Part shown: piece by piece, positions 27,440 through 35,162 of the stretch
Numbering within the stretch: position 1 is the stretch's first letter
How the letters are laid out: every line of letters begins with the position of its first letter
Origin: Holosporaceae bacterium
Lineage (GTDB): Bacteria; Pseudomonadota; Alphaproteobacteria; UBA3830
Assembly: GCA_031282425.1 (NCBI GenBank)
Contig: JAITDT010000019.1
Span: forward strand, 1-36,030
DNA: 36,030 nucleotides
Reading direction: 5' to 3'
Made by a program: the position numbers and the translations under genes
The notes under the pieces: generated by a model
What the model was told of the DNA's origin: nothing
The model's input: only the letters and a program-made list of their open reading frames with translations
Databases searched by the model: none

Positions 27440-27471
27440 CGGTCGCTCGGGTTGTATGAATTAAGCGACCG
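27440..27471. repeat. Inverted repeat, 8-bp stem
   Basis: CGGTCGCT (27440-27447) and AGCGACCG (27464-27471) are exact reverse complements around a 16-nt spacer. The GC-rich stem stands out in an AT-rich background. No T run follows on the plus strand. Confidence 0.55.
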
Positions 27472-27533
27472 ACAAAATCATTATGCCAACTATAAGTTGC
27501 AAATAGAATCATTTTTTTTAATTTTTTTAGGGA

Positions 27534-27545
27534 GGGGGGGGGGGG
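27534..27545 (+). repeat. G12 homopolymer tract
   Basis: Twelve G in the context AGGGA-G12-AGGG. The immediate context AGGGAG matches the reverse complement of the C11 tract at 23642. It lies in non-coding sequence. Confidence 0.85.
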
Positions 27546-27629
27546 AGGGTGATAGGAAAGGATTGTTTTTATGTAGGAAGGCATAACAAATTGCAAGAGG
27601 TGTGGTGGCGACGAGTTGAACAAGAGAGG

Positions 27630-27758
27630 ATTGTTAGTGAACTTTTTTTAAGAAAAATATTATTGACTTCGAAATCCCTCTTTTGTATAAGCAAAAAGCT
27701 ACGAGGTAGATTGCTAGTAAAGATATAACCTTCAAAAATTAAGTTCTAACTAACAATC
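27630..27758 (+). mobile_element. MITE-like element, copy 1 (129 bp)
   Basis: The left end ATTGTTAGTGAACTT followed by a T run and AAGAAAAAT is mirrored at the right end (CTTCAAAAATTAAGTTC followed by TAACTAACAAT). The terminal inverted repeats are about 25 bp and imperfect. The same ends recur in inverted orientation at 35649-35769. No protein is encoded and no clear target duplication is visible. Confidence 0.65.
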
Positions 27759-28224
27759 CATGCAAACGAATTTTTAGACACTATCTCGCAAGACTTTATC
27801 GAAAACAAAGTGTTATAGCAAGAGTATGAAAATGCTCAAACTTTCTGTTGCTCTATTGCTGCATTATGCCTTTGGTAGGCAAGCCCGGTTTTAAATTTGT
27901 ACTTTAAACTTCTTTCGAAAGTGTATTTTGATTCATTGATTCGACTAATTGATCAGTTCTGCAGTGATAAAGTCTCCATAGATTTCAGACAACTTTAGTG
28001 TCTGATACTCAAATAACATTCAAAACGTATAATGCATTGTAAATTAAGCAAAAAAGAGCAGATCAGACCGATGGAATTCTCATCAAACTATCTCTTTCCT
28101 AGAAGGGCTTAATGGTCTCGGTTCAAGAAGGAAGTGGGTATATGGTCGGAGAAGCGCCACGTACAGCGCATGCGCTTTTTGTCCATACTGCAATGACAAA
28201 TAGAACCGCTGCCGAAATAACCGG

Positions 28225-28296
28225 AGCGGGCGAAGGGATTCGAACCCTCGACACCAACCTTGGCAAGGTTGTACTCTACCACTGAGCTACACCCGC
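28225..28296 (-). tRNA. tRNA-Gly (anticodon GCC)
   Basis: The minus strand reads GCGGGTGTAGCTCAGTGG, then an anticodon loop with GCC in CTTGCCAAG, then GGTTCGAATCC in the T arm and a CGCCCGC acceptor strand. The 7-bp acceptor pairs with the 5' end. CCA is not encoded: the discriminator base is T and the next bases are CCGG. The 3' end faces the primase-helicase remnant, the usual side for tRNA-targeted integration. Confidence 0.96.
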
Positions 28297-28306
28297 TAAC
28301 GTGGAT

Positions 28307-28335
28307 ATAATATCAATTTTCTGCTAAAAAAGCAA
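28307..28335 (-). promoter_or_regulatory. Promoter of tRNA-Gly
   Basis: On the minus strand, TTGCTT (28330-28335) and TATTAT (28307-28312) are spaced by 17 bp. The -10 ends 10 bp before the tRNA 5' end, so the transcript would begin a few bases before the mature tRNA. Confidence 0.65.
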
Positions 28336-28564
28336 TTGCTGTTTTCGGGAATTGCCCTACAAAGATGGATATAGTTCTGTAGATTTGCTAATGTTTCAGC
28401 GCCTAATAAGAACTCAGCAACTACTCCTTAGCATAGAGAGCTGATAATAATTCTTTCCGAATAAATCTATCATACAATGCAATCCCCGTTTTCGGACATA
28501 AAGAATTGCGCATAGATACGGTACTTCGCAGTTCTGTTCTAACTTCTATATATCAGAAACCGGC

Positions 28565-29875
28565 TTAATCCGATCGTAGATATTCTTTGTAGTCTCGTTC
28601 CAGTAACTCTTTGAAATATTTCGCTTTTTTAACCTGAGCGGATTCGGTTTTGCGATTTAGTTTTTCCAAACAACAAACTAGCAACTCATTGGCGCGCATA
28701 TGATTGCCGAGCAGCATCTGTTCTTGTGCCAACAGGAGCATAGATAGCCCTTCCTTTTTTTGTTTGCCGTATCCTTTGGCTAATAATCTATAGATATCGC
28801 TATTAAAGTAATCCTCATATTTGGCGGATTCTAAAATTGATATGGCAAGTTCGATATTTTTATTTGTTTCGATTAGTACATTGGCATAATCAATTCTGAT
28901 TAATACATTGATATTCTTGTTATAAATTTTTTCGTATATTTTTATTGACTCGTCTAATTGACCAGCTTCATAAAAGGTCTGAGCAAGTGTTTCCTGATAA
29001 AAAATGTCTGTCGGATTGGTTTTTAACAACTTTTTTAGTATATCAATTGCATCCTTTGATCTGCCGATCCTGTGAAAATAAATGGCTTTCGAGTAGTTGT
29101 CGTTGGGGACTGTCATTCCAATAGAATGCTTCTTCAAATACGCTTCCAGCTTAATCAAAACACGATCATACTGCTCTGCCAATTCTGTGGGCGCTTTATA
29201 AGTTTTTGATTTTGCTCGTTTCTGAAGCGCAGAGATTCTATCGCAGATTTTGGGATGCGTGCTAATATAAATGGGGAGGTTTATTTCACCATTCAAAATA
29301 TCCATACGCTGGAATATGTCAAATGCTTCTATCAGAATGTCAGCTCCGAACCCTAGCTTTTCCAAATATGCTGCCGCCGAAGCGTCTGCCGCTAGTTCTT
29401 CTCCGCGAGAATATCTTAAATAAAATCTCTCGTCAGTTATCGCATAGCCGAGCATAAGAGCCAATGCTTCTTCTGATCCGGTAACGACGGTCCCTAAAAT
29501 TCCCGCCAACATCGCCCACAAAAAATTTTGGGAACGCTGTTGCATTATGCCAATACGCCGAGGAATATGCCCGCCTGCGAGATGTCCGGTTTCGTGGCAT
29601 AATATTCCCAAAACATGCAGTGGATTTCTAAATCGAAGAAGTAATCCGGAGCTCAGGAAGATATATCCATTCCCAATGGTAAATGCATTGATGGTTTCGG
29701 ATTTTATGACATATACCTTTGCCGATTCCGAGCGAAGTCCTGCCACTTTAAAAATAGATTTTGCCATGCCTTTAAGAATTTCTTCAATTTCGGCGTCTCG
29801 AATAATATTAATCGCTGCCGCAGTACTGCTTGCAAGGATAAAGACAAACGTCAACAAGATTCGCAGCACTCTCAT
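28565..29875 (-). CDS. M48 metalloprotease with TPR repeats (BepA/YfgC-like)
   Basis: The protein has a signal peptide (MRVLRILLTFVFILASSTAAA) and an M48 peptidase domain. The zinc motif HETGH is at residues 94-98 and the third ligand is in EELAADASAAAYLEKLG. The C-terminal half (from about 265) consists of TPR helices such as AIYFHRIGRSKDAIDILKKLLKTNPTD. BepA-like proteases degrade or help fold outer-membrane proteins at the Bam complex. Length 436 is normal. The start overlaps the gmk stop as ATGA, so the two are coupled despite unrelated functions. Confidence 0.88.
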   Translation of the reverse strand: MRVLRILLTFVFILASSTAAAINIIRDAEIEEILKGMAKSIFKVAGLRSESAKVYVIKSETINAFTIGNGYIFLSSGLLLRFRNPLHVLGILCHETGHLAGGHIPRRIGIMQQRSQNFLWAMLAGILGTVVTGSEEALALMLGYAITDERFYLRYSRGEELAADASAAAYLEKLGFGADILIEAFDIFQRMDILNGEINLPIYISTHPKICDRISALQKRAKSKTYKAPTELAEQYDRVLIKLEAYLKKHSIGMTVPNDNYSKAIYFHRIGRSKDAIDILKKLLKTNPTDIFYQETLAQTFYEAGQLDESIKIYEKIYNKNINVLIRIDYANVLIETNKNIELAISILESAKYEDYFNSDIYRLLAKGYGKQKKEGLSMLLLAQEQMLLGNHMRANELLVCCLEKLNRKTESAQVKKAKYFKELLERDYKEYLRSD

Positions 29876-30447
29876 CGCACCCTACCTTGCCTAACATCAT
29901 TTATTTTTTCCAAAATATCTCCAGCCGTTGTGGCTATATCAGAATTTTTGAAGCGGAAATCGTAAAATTTTGATTTGCCAATATCTTTTCGAGCCACGCC
30001 GATTCTGCGCGCAATCGTTTCCGGCGAATCTTCTCCGCGCTGTCGAATGCGCATCTCCAACGCCGCAATGGTTGGCGGCAGAATAAATAGGCCACAGACG
30101 CGTTCTTTAAAAATGCTTTTTATTTTCAAAAAACCATCCCAATTAATAATTAAAATGGAGTCTCTGCCAGCGTTAATTTTTTCTTCGACGGTGGAAAGCA
30201 TGATTCCATAATAATTACCATAAACTTCCGAAAATTCGATTAAATTTCCCCTATCGATTTCCGATAAAAAGTCGTTTTTTTGAAAAAATAAGTAATCCTC
30301 TCCGTGTTTTTCGGATTTTCTCTTCTCGCGAGTAGTGCACGTGATAATTCTATCTAGTGTATTATCTCTTTTGAGTATTTCATTGACGATGGAGCTTTTT
30401 CCAACTGCAGATGGTCCTGAAACCACAAATAAATATGCTTTTCCCAT
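29872..30447 (-). CDS. gmk: Guanylate kinase
   Basis: Gmk phosphorylates GMP to GDP with ATP. The P-loop VSGPSAVGKSSI is at residues 9-20, followed by the GMP-binding TCTTREKRKSEKHGEDYLFF and IEFSEVYGNYYG segments, and the lid RIRQRGEDS. The length of 191 is slightly short of the E. coli form but complete. It is coupled to the M48 gene downstream (ATGA) and lies 16 bp after the YmdB-type gene stop. Confidence 0.95.
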   Translation of the reverse strand: MGKAYLFVVSGPSAVGKSSIVNEILKRDNTLDRIITCTTREKRKSEKHGEDYLFFQKNDFLSEIDRGNLIEFSEVYGNYYGIMLSTVEEKINAGRDSILIINWDGFLKIKSIFKERVCGLFILPPTIAALEMRIRQRGEDSPETIARRIGVARKDIGKSKFYDFRFKNSDIATTAGDILEKINDVRQGRVR

Positions 30448-30463
30448 ATTTTCTGTAAACAGC

Positions 30464-31270
30464 TCAATGACTTTTATGTAAAGCTCCGCAAACTCTAATG
30501 GAATTTATGGACGCGGCGAGACCGGTTTTGTCATTAACGTCGATTATAGTTCCACACAGCGTCGCTTCGCCAAATGATGGAGACATTTTTTTATAGGAGT
30601 AGCCATTCACAAACCTTTCGACGATAGCTTTTTGTATCCCGATTATCGAATTATAATCTCCGCACATTCCAACGTCGGTTTGGTAGGCTGTTCCACACTC
30701 TAGAACTCTTTCATCTGCGGTGGGAATATGAGTATGCGTTCCGATCACTGCTGAAACGCGTCCGTCAAGATAGTAGCCGAGGGCGTTTTTTTCGGATGTT
30801 GTTTCCGCGTGAAAATCAACAATAATAGCATCAACATTTCTGCCAATCTGATATTTAGACAACAGTTCATCCATATGGCAAAACGGATTGTCGCCAATTA
30901 TGGGCATATTCACTTGACCTATCAGATGAATCACAACGATTTTTCGTCCTCCGACAGTTGTGGTTTCTAAAACGCCGCTTCCCGGAACAGCGTCGACCAT
31001 GTTGGCCGGACGTAGTAATCGTTTTTCGCTCTCGAGAAGACCAAACGCTTCTTTTTGGTCAAATATATGATTCCCGCCCGTTAAAACATCAGCTCCGCAT
31101 TTCAAAAATTGATGCGCCATATCCGGAATTATACCAAAGCCGTGGGCAGCATTGTCTACGTTAACTATCGTAAAATCTATGGCGAATTTCTTTTTTATGT
31201 CCGGAAGGTTATGTAGAATTACATCTCTACCAGATCGTCCCATTACATCGCCACACATCAAAAACTTCAT
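30464..31270 (-). CDS. YmdB-family metallophosphoesterase
   Basis: The 268 residues match the YmdB/TIGR00282 family of dinuclear metal phosphodiesterases, shown in Bacillus to act on 2',3'-cyclic nucleotides. The N-terminal MKFLMCGDVMGRSGRD carries the first metal Asp. NVDNAAHGFG, GGNHIFDQKEA, DFHAETTSEK and VIGTHTHIPTADERVL supply the other Asn, His and Glu ligands. Family length and spacing are preserved. The in-cell substrate is not known for alphaproteobacteria. It lies between the lytic transglycosylase and gmk on one strand. Confidence 0.9.
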   Translation of the reverse strand: MKFLMCGDVMGRSGRDVILHNLPDIKKKFAIDFTIVNVDNAAHGFGIIPDMAHQFLKCGADVLTGGNHIFDQKEAFGLLESEKRLLRPANMVDAVPGSGVLETTTVGGRKIVVIHLIGQVNMPIIGDNPFCHMDELLSKYQIGRNVDAIIVDFHAETTSEKNALGYYLDGRVSAVIGTHTHIPTADERVLECGTAYQTDVGMCGDYNSIIGIQKAIVERFVNGYSYKKMSPSFGEATLCGTIIDVNDKTGLAASINSIRVCGALHKSH

Positions 31271-31302
31271 AACAATTCCTCTACAATTGATGAAAGTATA
31301 TA

Positions 31303-32025
31303 TTATCTGTCACCATATGTAAAAAATTTCGGCATGTTGCGGTTAAGTGTTTTTCTGCTCAATTGATGAAGTTTTGCTGTAATTTCGCCATCAACAAGAG
31401 AGTAGTAGGATGGTAAAAACGATATCTTGGATTTCACTTCAGACGAAGCTTGCCACATTTTTGGAGAGCAGTTAGTTGCTCTGTTTCTCACATTTGTCCA
31501 TGCGTTATAAACGGTTGCACAATAAGGTTTATAGTACTTTGCCGCTTTCGAATGATAATAGCCGACCGCTCTAGTCCAGGAGTTGTATGTATTTTTCAGT
31601 TCCATAAAAAATCTTGCGGCATAATCGACGTTGTGTTTCGGCGTAAAAGCTTCTTCCAGAGTTTTAAAAGCACGACTATGATGCAACAGATTCACCTGCA
31701 TACATCCGACGTCGATATTTCTCTTACCCTTTGCAATAAGTCTCCTGACAGCAGAAATTGCAGCGCTTTTGGTGGGGAAAAAATAACTTTTCCCGTCTAC
31801 GCAAACAGCCCACGGATAGGGTCGCTTTGGCTTTGAATCCAGGGCATATCCTGATTCTACTGTCCCCATAGCCATAAACAGTTTACATGGAATACCATAT
31901 TTTTTTTCGGCTTTCTCAATTTCATATTCGCACAAATTATGCGGCGCGAAATACGGAGCTGAGTCGCCTCTCACAGTAGCGTAGTTTGCCAAGAACAAAT
32001 AAAAAACTAACACAAACCTATGCAC
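31303..32025 (-). CDS. Exported lytic transglycosylase, SLT domain (VirB1-like)
   Basis: The start is GTG at 32023-32025 with CAGGAG five bases upstream. A signal peptide occupies about residues 1-20 (cleavage near VRG/DSA). The SLT fold shows the catalytic Glu in MAMGTVESGY (residues 52-61), then KRNIDVGCMQVNLLHH, TPKHNVDYAARFFMEL and AVGYYHS. It cuts peptidoglycan glycan strands in the periplasm. Some members of this shape serve type IV secretion (VirB1) or general wall turnover; no vir genes are nearby, so the housekeeping role is more likely. It may lead an operon with ymdB, gmk and the protease. Confidence 0.85.
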   Translation of the reverse strand: MHRFVLVFYLFLANYATVRGDSAPYFAPHNLCEYEIEKAEKKYGIPCKLFMAMGTVESGYALDSKPKRPYPWAVCVDGKSYFFPTKSAAISAVRRLIAKGKRNIDVGCMQVNLLHHSRAFKTLEEAFTPKHNVDYAARFFMELKNTYNSWTRAVGYYHSKAAKYYKPYCATVYNAWTNVRNRATNCSPKMWQASSEVKSKISFLPSYYSLVDGEITAKLHQLSRKTLNRNMPKFFTYGDR

Positions 32026-32158
32026 TTCTACTCCTGAACTGCAATTCCCTAAATTCTAGGATGTAAAAGTAAATTAAATGATACTAAGAACCAGTAATCA
32101 TGAATTAGTGTGGATTTGTTAATATAACAGGTGTTTTTTAGTATTAAGAGGTTTATAA

Positions 32159-32580
32159 ATGAAGTATCAGAGTGATGTAACAGAGAATCAATGGGATTAA
32201 TAAAGGCAGAAAGCGTCACATGGTCGTTGGTACTGAAAGATTACATATCAATGTTCACCGCAGCGAACTGATACAGTTGCCGAAAGTTTTGTGTTTGCTG
32301 AAGATTTCGCGAAAATGTCTGCCTTCAAAAGGAGTTTGTGCCGATGGCAGCGAGGAACCGTGTTTGTAACAACCACACTTCGCAAAACAGTGGCAATTTC
32401 TAAAAAGATCTCTACCAAATGTGAGATCATTGCAAAACAATGGACCGTCGAGAGAACTTTTGCTTAGTTTAGCAATTTTAAACGATTAGCTAAGGACTAT
32501 GAGATATCAACAAAATCTGCTAAAAACATCATTATAATCTCTCATATCTTAGGCACTGTTAACAAACGTATATTTATGGT
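32159..32580 (+). pseudogene. IS5-type transposase, internally deleted and decayed
   Basis: The N-terminus survives with its own ribosome-binding site (AAGAGG) and ATG at 32159: MKYQSDVTENQWD, the usual IS5 start (KYPSDLTDEQW). Two stops follow at once, and then comes GRKRHMVVGTERL, which in intact copies lies about 100 or more residues further on. The rest is spread over two frames: SFVFAEDFAKMSAFKR, FVTTTLRKTVAISKKI, and AKQWTVERTFA-stop-FSNFKRLAKDYEISTKSAKN. The conserved Trp after VERTFA is TAG. About a third of the gene is gone, so this is a deletion derivative. Its 3' end lies about 200 bp before the E2-like gene. Confidence 0.75.
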
Positions 32581-32656
32581 GAAAAGTCATATTGCGAGAG
32601 GTATTTTATGTCTGACAGGCTTTATCTATTGAGCGAGAGTGTGCTTAATATCTGAG

Positions 32657-32675
32657 ACACACACACCCCCCCCCC
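32657..32675 (+). repeat. (AC)5 microsatellite running into C10
   Basis: Five AC dinucleotides at 32657-32666 continue into ten C at 32666-32675. The tract lies about 107 bp upstream of the E2-like start and 22 bp upstream of a TATAAT (32697-32702) that could be its -10, so the C run would overlap the -35 region. Confidence 0.8.
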
Positions 32676-32782
32676 AACGAGAATAAATCTGTCTTATATA
32701 ATTCTATATAAATCCTTGGTTAAATTAACATAATGGAAACTTTTTTGATGTTTAATCATCTTAGATTGCTGGAAAATTAACA

Positions 32783-34924
32783 ATGCTAATAGACATAATT
32801 GTTCCAAATTTTGATAATTCTTCCGAAGAGGTAGTTTTATCTTCATGGTACAAAAAAGTCGGAGATAAAATTTCAAAAAATGAAATTGTTGCGGATGCTG
32901 AAACGCCATTTGTAGCATGCGGTATCACTTCTAGTCATGATTGTATATTGGTAAAAATATTGGTTAAAGAAGGAGAAACTATAGCGCCTGGAACAAAAAT
33001 TGCCGTCATTGAGACAGATTTGGACGCTACTATTTCCGAAATCAAAGAAGAGGCAAAAGTTGTAAAAGCGGAAACGTTGCCAGACGACAATGCTGCCATC
33101 TCGATTCAAGAATATAAGAGCACACCGATGGAATCGACCTACGACAACAAATACGACCTATCGGTTCCGCTGAATGCCGATGCAGAAATCGTTGAAGAGG
33201 TGGTCGAAGAATTTTCAGAACATGCCGAAGAAAAATATAAAGATATTCTTAAGAACGCCGAAAACCAAGCCAGGGAAGAAGCCATAAAATTAAAGGAAAA
33301 AATTCTGGAGGATACTCGAAAGATAGCTTTACTTCAGGCGGAGGAGCTAAAGGCTAAAACATTAAAAGAGTACGAGGAAAAAGCCCTCATAGACGCCGGT
33401 GAAATGCATAAAAAGATAATTCAGGGCTCCATTCAGGAAGCAGGAAGCACAAAAACAAAATTAATAGAAGAAACCCGTGAAAAAGCCATACTGGAGGCTA
33501 AAAGACTTGAAAATGATATTATTACCGATGCCCGAGAAAAAGCAAATCTGAAGGCTGAAAAAATAATACGAGAAGCCAGCGACGCTGCAAGAGAAGAAGC
33601 CAAACTACGCTCAGAATCACTATCTAGAGAGATTATCGAAAAAGCCATTGCCGAATCAAAAGCCAAAGCCAAAGCCGTTAAAAAAGATATCATATGTTCG
33701 GCACGTAAGCATGCGGTTAAGATATCTACCAAGATCATAAGAAAATCTGCCAAAACTCATACTAAACAGATGGAAGATTTCGTGGCATCGGCAATTCATC
33801 CTTCTTTGGACAAAATAGATTCGTTGCGGAAGGAAATCCTCAGAAACGTTCGAGAAGAAATTCAAGTAGCGTCGAATTCGCTGTTAAATTCCATTGAAAA
33901 TGGTATGCGCAGGAATGTTACGAGCATGACAGGTTATTTCCAAAAAGCCATTGAAGATACAAATGGCAATATTAAAAGCATAAAAAGTGAGATTGAGAAA
34001 AAAATCGAAAGTAGATCTGGTGAAAAGAATGCCATCGCTAAAACTCTTCTAAACACAAGTAATAATGATTTATGCCAAAAAATAAAGGCTGAGAAAGATT
34101 ATCAAACAAAAGAGCAGTCAGAGATCATCAAAAAACTACTGCGGGTGGAAGAGGAAAACAGTTCGCCTGACTTATATGCGGACAATTGGAATAAACCGCA
34201 ATTTTTTGAATCGCCAGGAGATTACAAAGAACCAATTGATCTTCTTAAGCGTAGAATTTCGGAAAAAATAAAGAGCACATATGACGCATCCGTCATTTCC
34301 ACCGTATCAAACGAGGTTGATATGAGCGCCGTTTTGGCTTTAGAAAAAACCTTCGGCAACGCATTCTCCAAAAGACACAATGTCCGACTTGGATTTACGC
34401 CGTTTTTTATATCCGCTTGCATAGCAGCGCTGAAACAGTATCGCATTTTTAATGCCCACATTCATAATGATGAAATCATATACAAAAATAATTTCGATAT
34501 ATCAATTATTACCTGCGGAAATGATGGGATTGCAACGCCCGTCATTCGACATGCCGATACTCTAACGATCGCTGAAATAGAAAAATCCATGATTACCCTT
34601 TCTAAAAGAGCTATAGAAGGAACATTATCCGTCGAAGAAGTTTCCGGAGGTACGTTTACGGTAATTAATGCTGGAATTTATGGATCGCTCATTGGAACAG
34701 ATCTACTAACGCCGCCACAGGTGGCGACTCTTAGCGTTCATAAAATGCACAATCGTCCGGTTGCTTCTGATAACAACATGACAATAAAGCCGATGCTATA
34801 TATTTCCCTCTCCTATGATCATAGGATTTCCGATACTCGAAAGGCTTCTGAATTTCTATCAAACATAAAAAATTACGTGGAAAATCCTGGCTGGCAGATA
34901 TTGGGACTCACCTATGCTCGCTAA
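32783..34924 (+). CDS. E2-like acyltransferase with helical insert, no lipoyl lysine
   Basis: The protein has 713 residues in three parts. (1) Residues 1-78 fold like a lipoyl domain (LIDIIVPNF, SSWYKKVGDKISKNE, VKEGETIAPGTKIAVIE), but the turn that normally reads ETDKA reads ETPFV at 40-44, so the lipoylated Lys is absent. (2) Residues about 135-475 are Glu/Lys/Ala-rich helix, including a 15/19-residue repeat array at 148-325; no peripheral subunit-binding domain is recognisable. (3) Residues about 485-713 closely follow SucB catalytic domains (NEVDMSAVLAL, GTFTVINAGIYGSLIGT). They keep the active-site His and Asp in SYDHRISDTR, with Thr for the usual Gly. SucB is normally about 400 residues and next to sucA/lpd; neither is here. 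It may be an inactive or repurposed scaffold protein. Confidence 0.85.
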   Translation: MLIDIIVPNFDNSSEEVVLSSWYKKVGDKISKNEIVADAETPFVACGITSSHDCILVKILVKEGETIAPGTKIAVIETDLDATISEIKEEAKVVKAETLPDDNAAISIQEYKSTPMESTYDNKYDLSVPLNADAEIVEEVVEEFSEHAEEKYKDILKNAENQAREEAIKLKEKILEDTRKIALLQAEELKAKTLKEYEEKALIDAGEMHKKIIQGSIQEAGSTKTKLIEETREKAILEAKRLENDIITDAREKANLKAEKIIREASDAAREEAKLRSESLSREIIEKAIAESKAKAKAVKKDIICSARKHAVKISTKIIRKSAKTHTKQMEDFVASAIHPSLDKIDSLRKEILRNVREEIQVASNSLLNSIENGMRRNVTSMTGYFQKAIEDTNGNIKSIKSEIEKKIESRSGEKNAIAKTLLNTSNNDLCQKIKAEKDYQTKEQSEIIKKLLRVEEENSSPDLYADNWNKPQFFESPGDYKEPIDLLKRRISEKIKSTYDASVISTVSNEVDMSAVLALEKTFGNAFSKRHNVRLGFTPFFISACIAALKQYRIFNAHIHNDEIIYKNNFDISIITCGNDGIATPVIRHADTLTIAEIEKSMITLSKRAIEGTLSVEEVSGGTFTVINAGIYGSLIGTDLLTPPQVATLSVHKMHNRPVASDNNMTIKPMLYISLSYDHRISDTRKASEFLSNIKNYVENPGWQILGLTYAR
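33224..33757 (+). repeat. Ten 15- or 19-residue coding repeats in the E2-like protein
   Basis: Units start at residues 148, 163, 178, 197, 216, 231, 250, 269, 288 and 307, each opening with a pattern like A/T-R-E-K/E-A (AREEA, TREKA, AREKA, ARKHA). Spacings are 15, 15, 19, 19, 15, 19, 19, 19, 19 and 19. The 4-residue difference keeps helical phase, indicating a long continuous helix. Confidence 0.65.
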
Positions 34925-35162
34925 ATAATGAGAATGCAGCGCAATTTATTCATTAACAAATAAAATCTCCCTAAAATATCGGTTATTTTGTCGTCTTTGT
35001 ATGTGAGCATTGACTTTTCTTTAATGATATATTGACCCACTATTGGTGGCAATAACTTTTACCTTCAATTTATCAAAGAACGGCCGAAAAATTTTCACCA
35101 AATTAACTTTATGTAAAAAAAATTGTCTTACTCTAATAACATTAAATGTTGTGAGTTTACAT

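Larger units (their letters stand above)
27257..28224. other. Gene-poor stretch between excisionase-like gene and tRNA-Gly
   Basis: I see no intact gene. The stretch holds an 8-bp hairpin (27440-27471), a G12 tract (27534-27545) and a MITE-like element (27630-27758). The remaining roughly 460 bp up to the tRNA contain no frame I recognise. If the primase-helicase element entered at tRNA-Gly, its integrase gene should lie here, but no integrase motif is visible. Confidence 0.5.

Noticed and set aside
27440-27471. Intrinsic terminator
   Set aside because: The stem has a 16-nt loop and no following T run.
27372-27623. Minus-strand 83-residue ORF
   Set aside because: It reads through the G12 tract (poly-Pro), has no recognisable motif or ribosome-binding site, and lies in a repeat-rich non-coding stretch.
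21862-28224. All frameshifts being sequencing error
   Set aside because: Several breaks are at homopolymers and could be errors, but the Toprim break, the in-frame TAG/TAA codons, the IS insertion and the 5' truncation are not homopolymer-related, so real decay is needed at least in part.
28225-28296. tRNA-Gly being disrupted by integration
   Set aside because: Acceptor, T arm and anticodon arm all pair and the promoter is good; the gene is intact.
32248-32440. Two overlapping minus-strand ORFs
   Set aside because: They are antisense to the IS5 transposase remnant whose motifs are readable on the plus strand.
33433-33753. Minus-strand 106-residue ORF under the helical repeats
   Set aside because: Ser/Phe-rich antisense of a Lys/Glu/Ala repeat region; a typical composition shadow.
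35043-35162. Upstream 40 codons of the cold-shock ORF
   Set aside because: No conserved residues or ribosome-binding site; the CSD begins just after ATG 35163.
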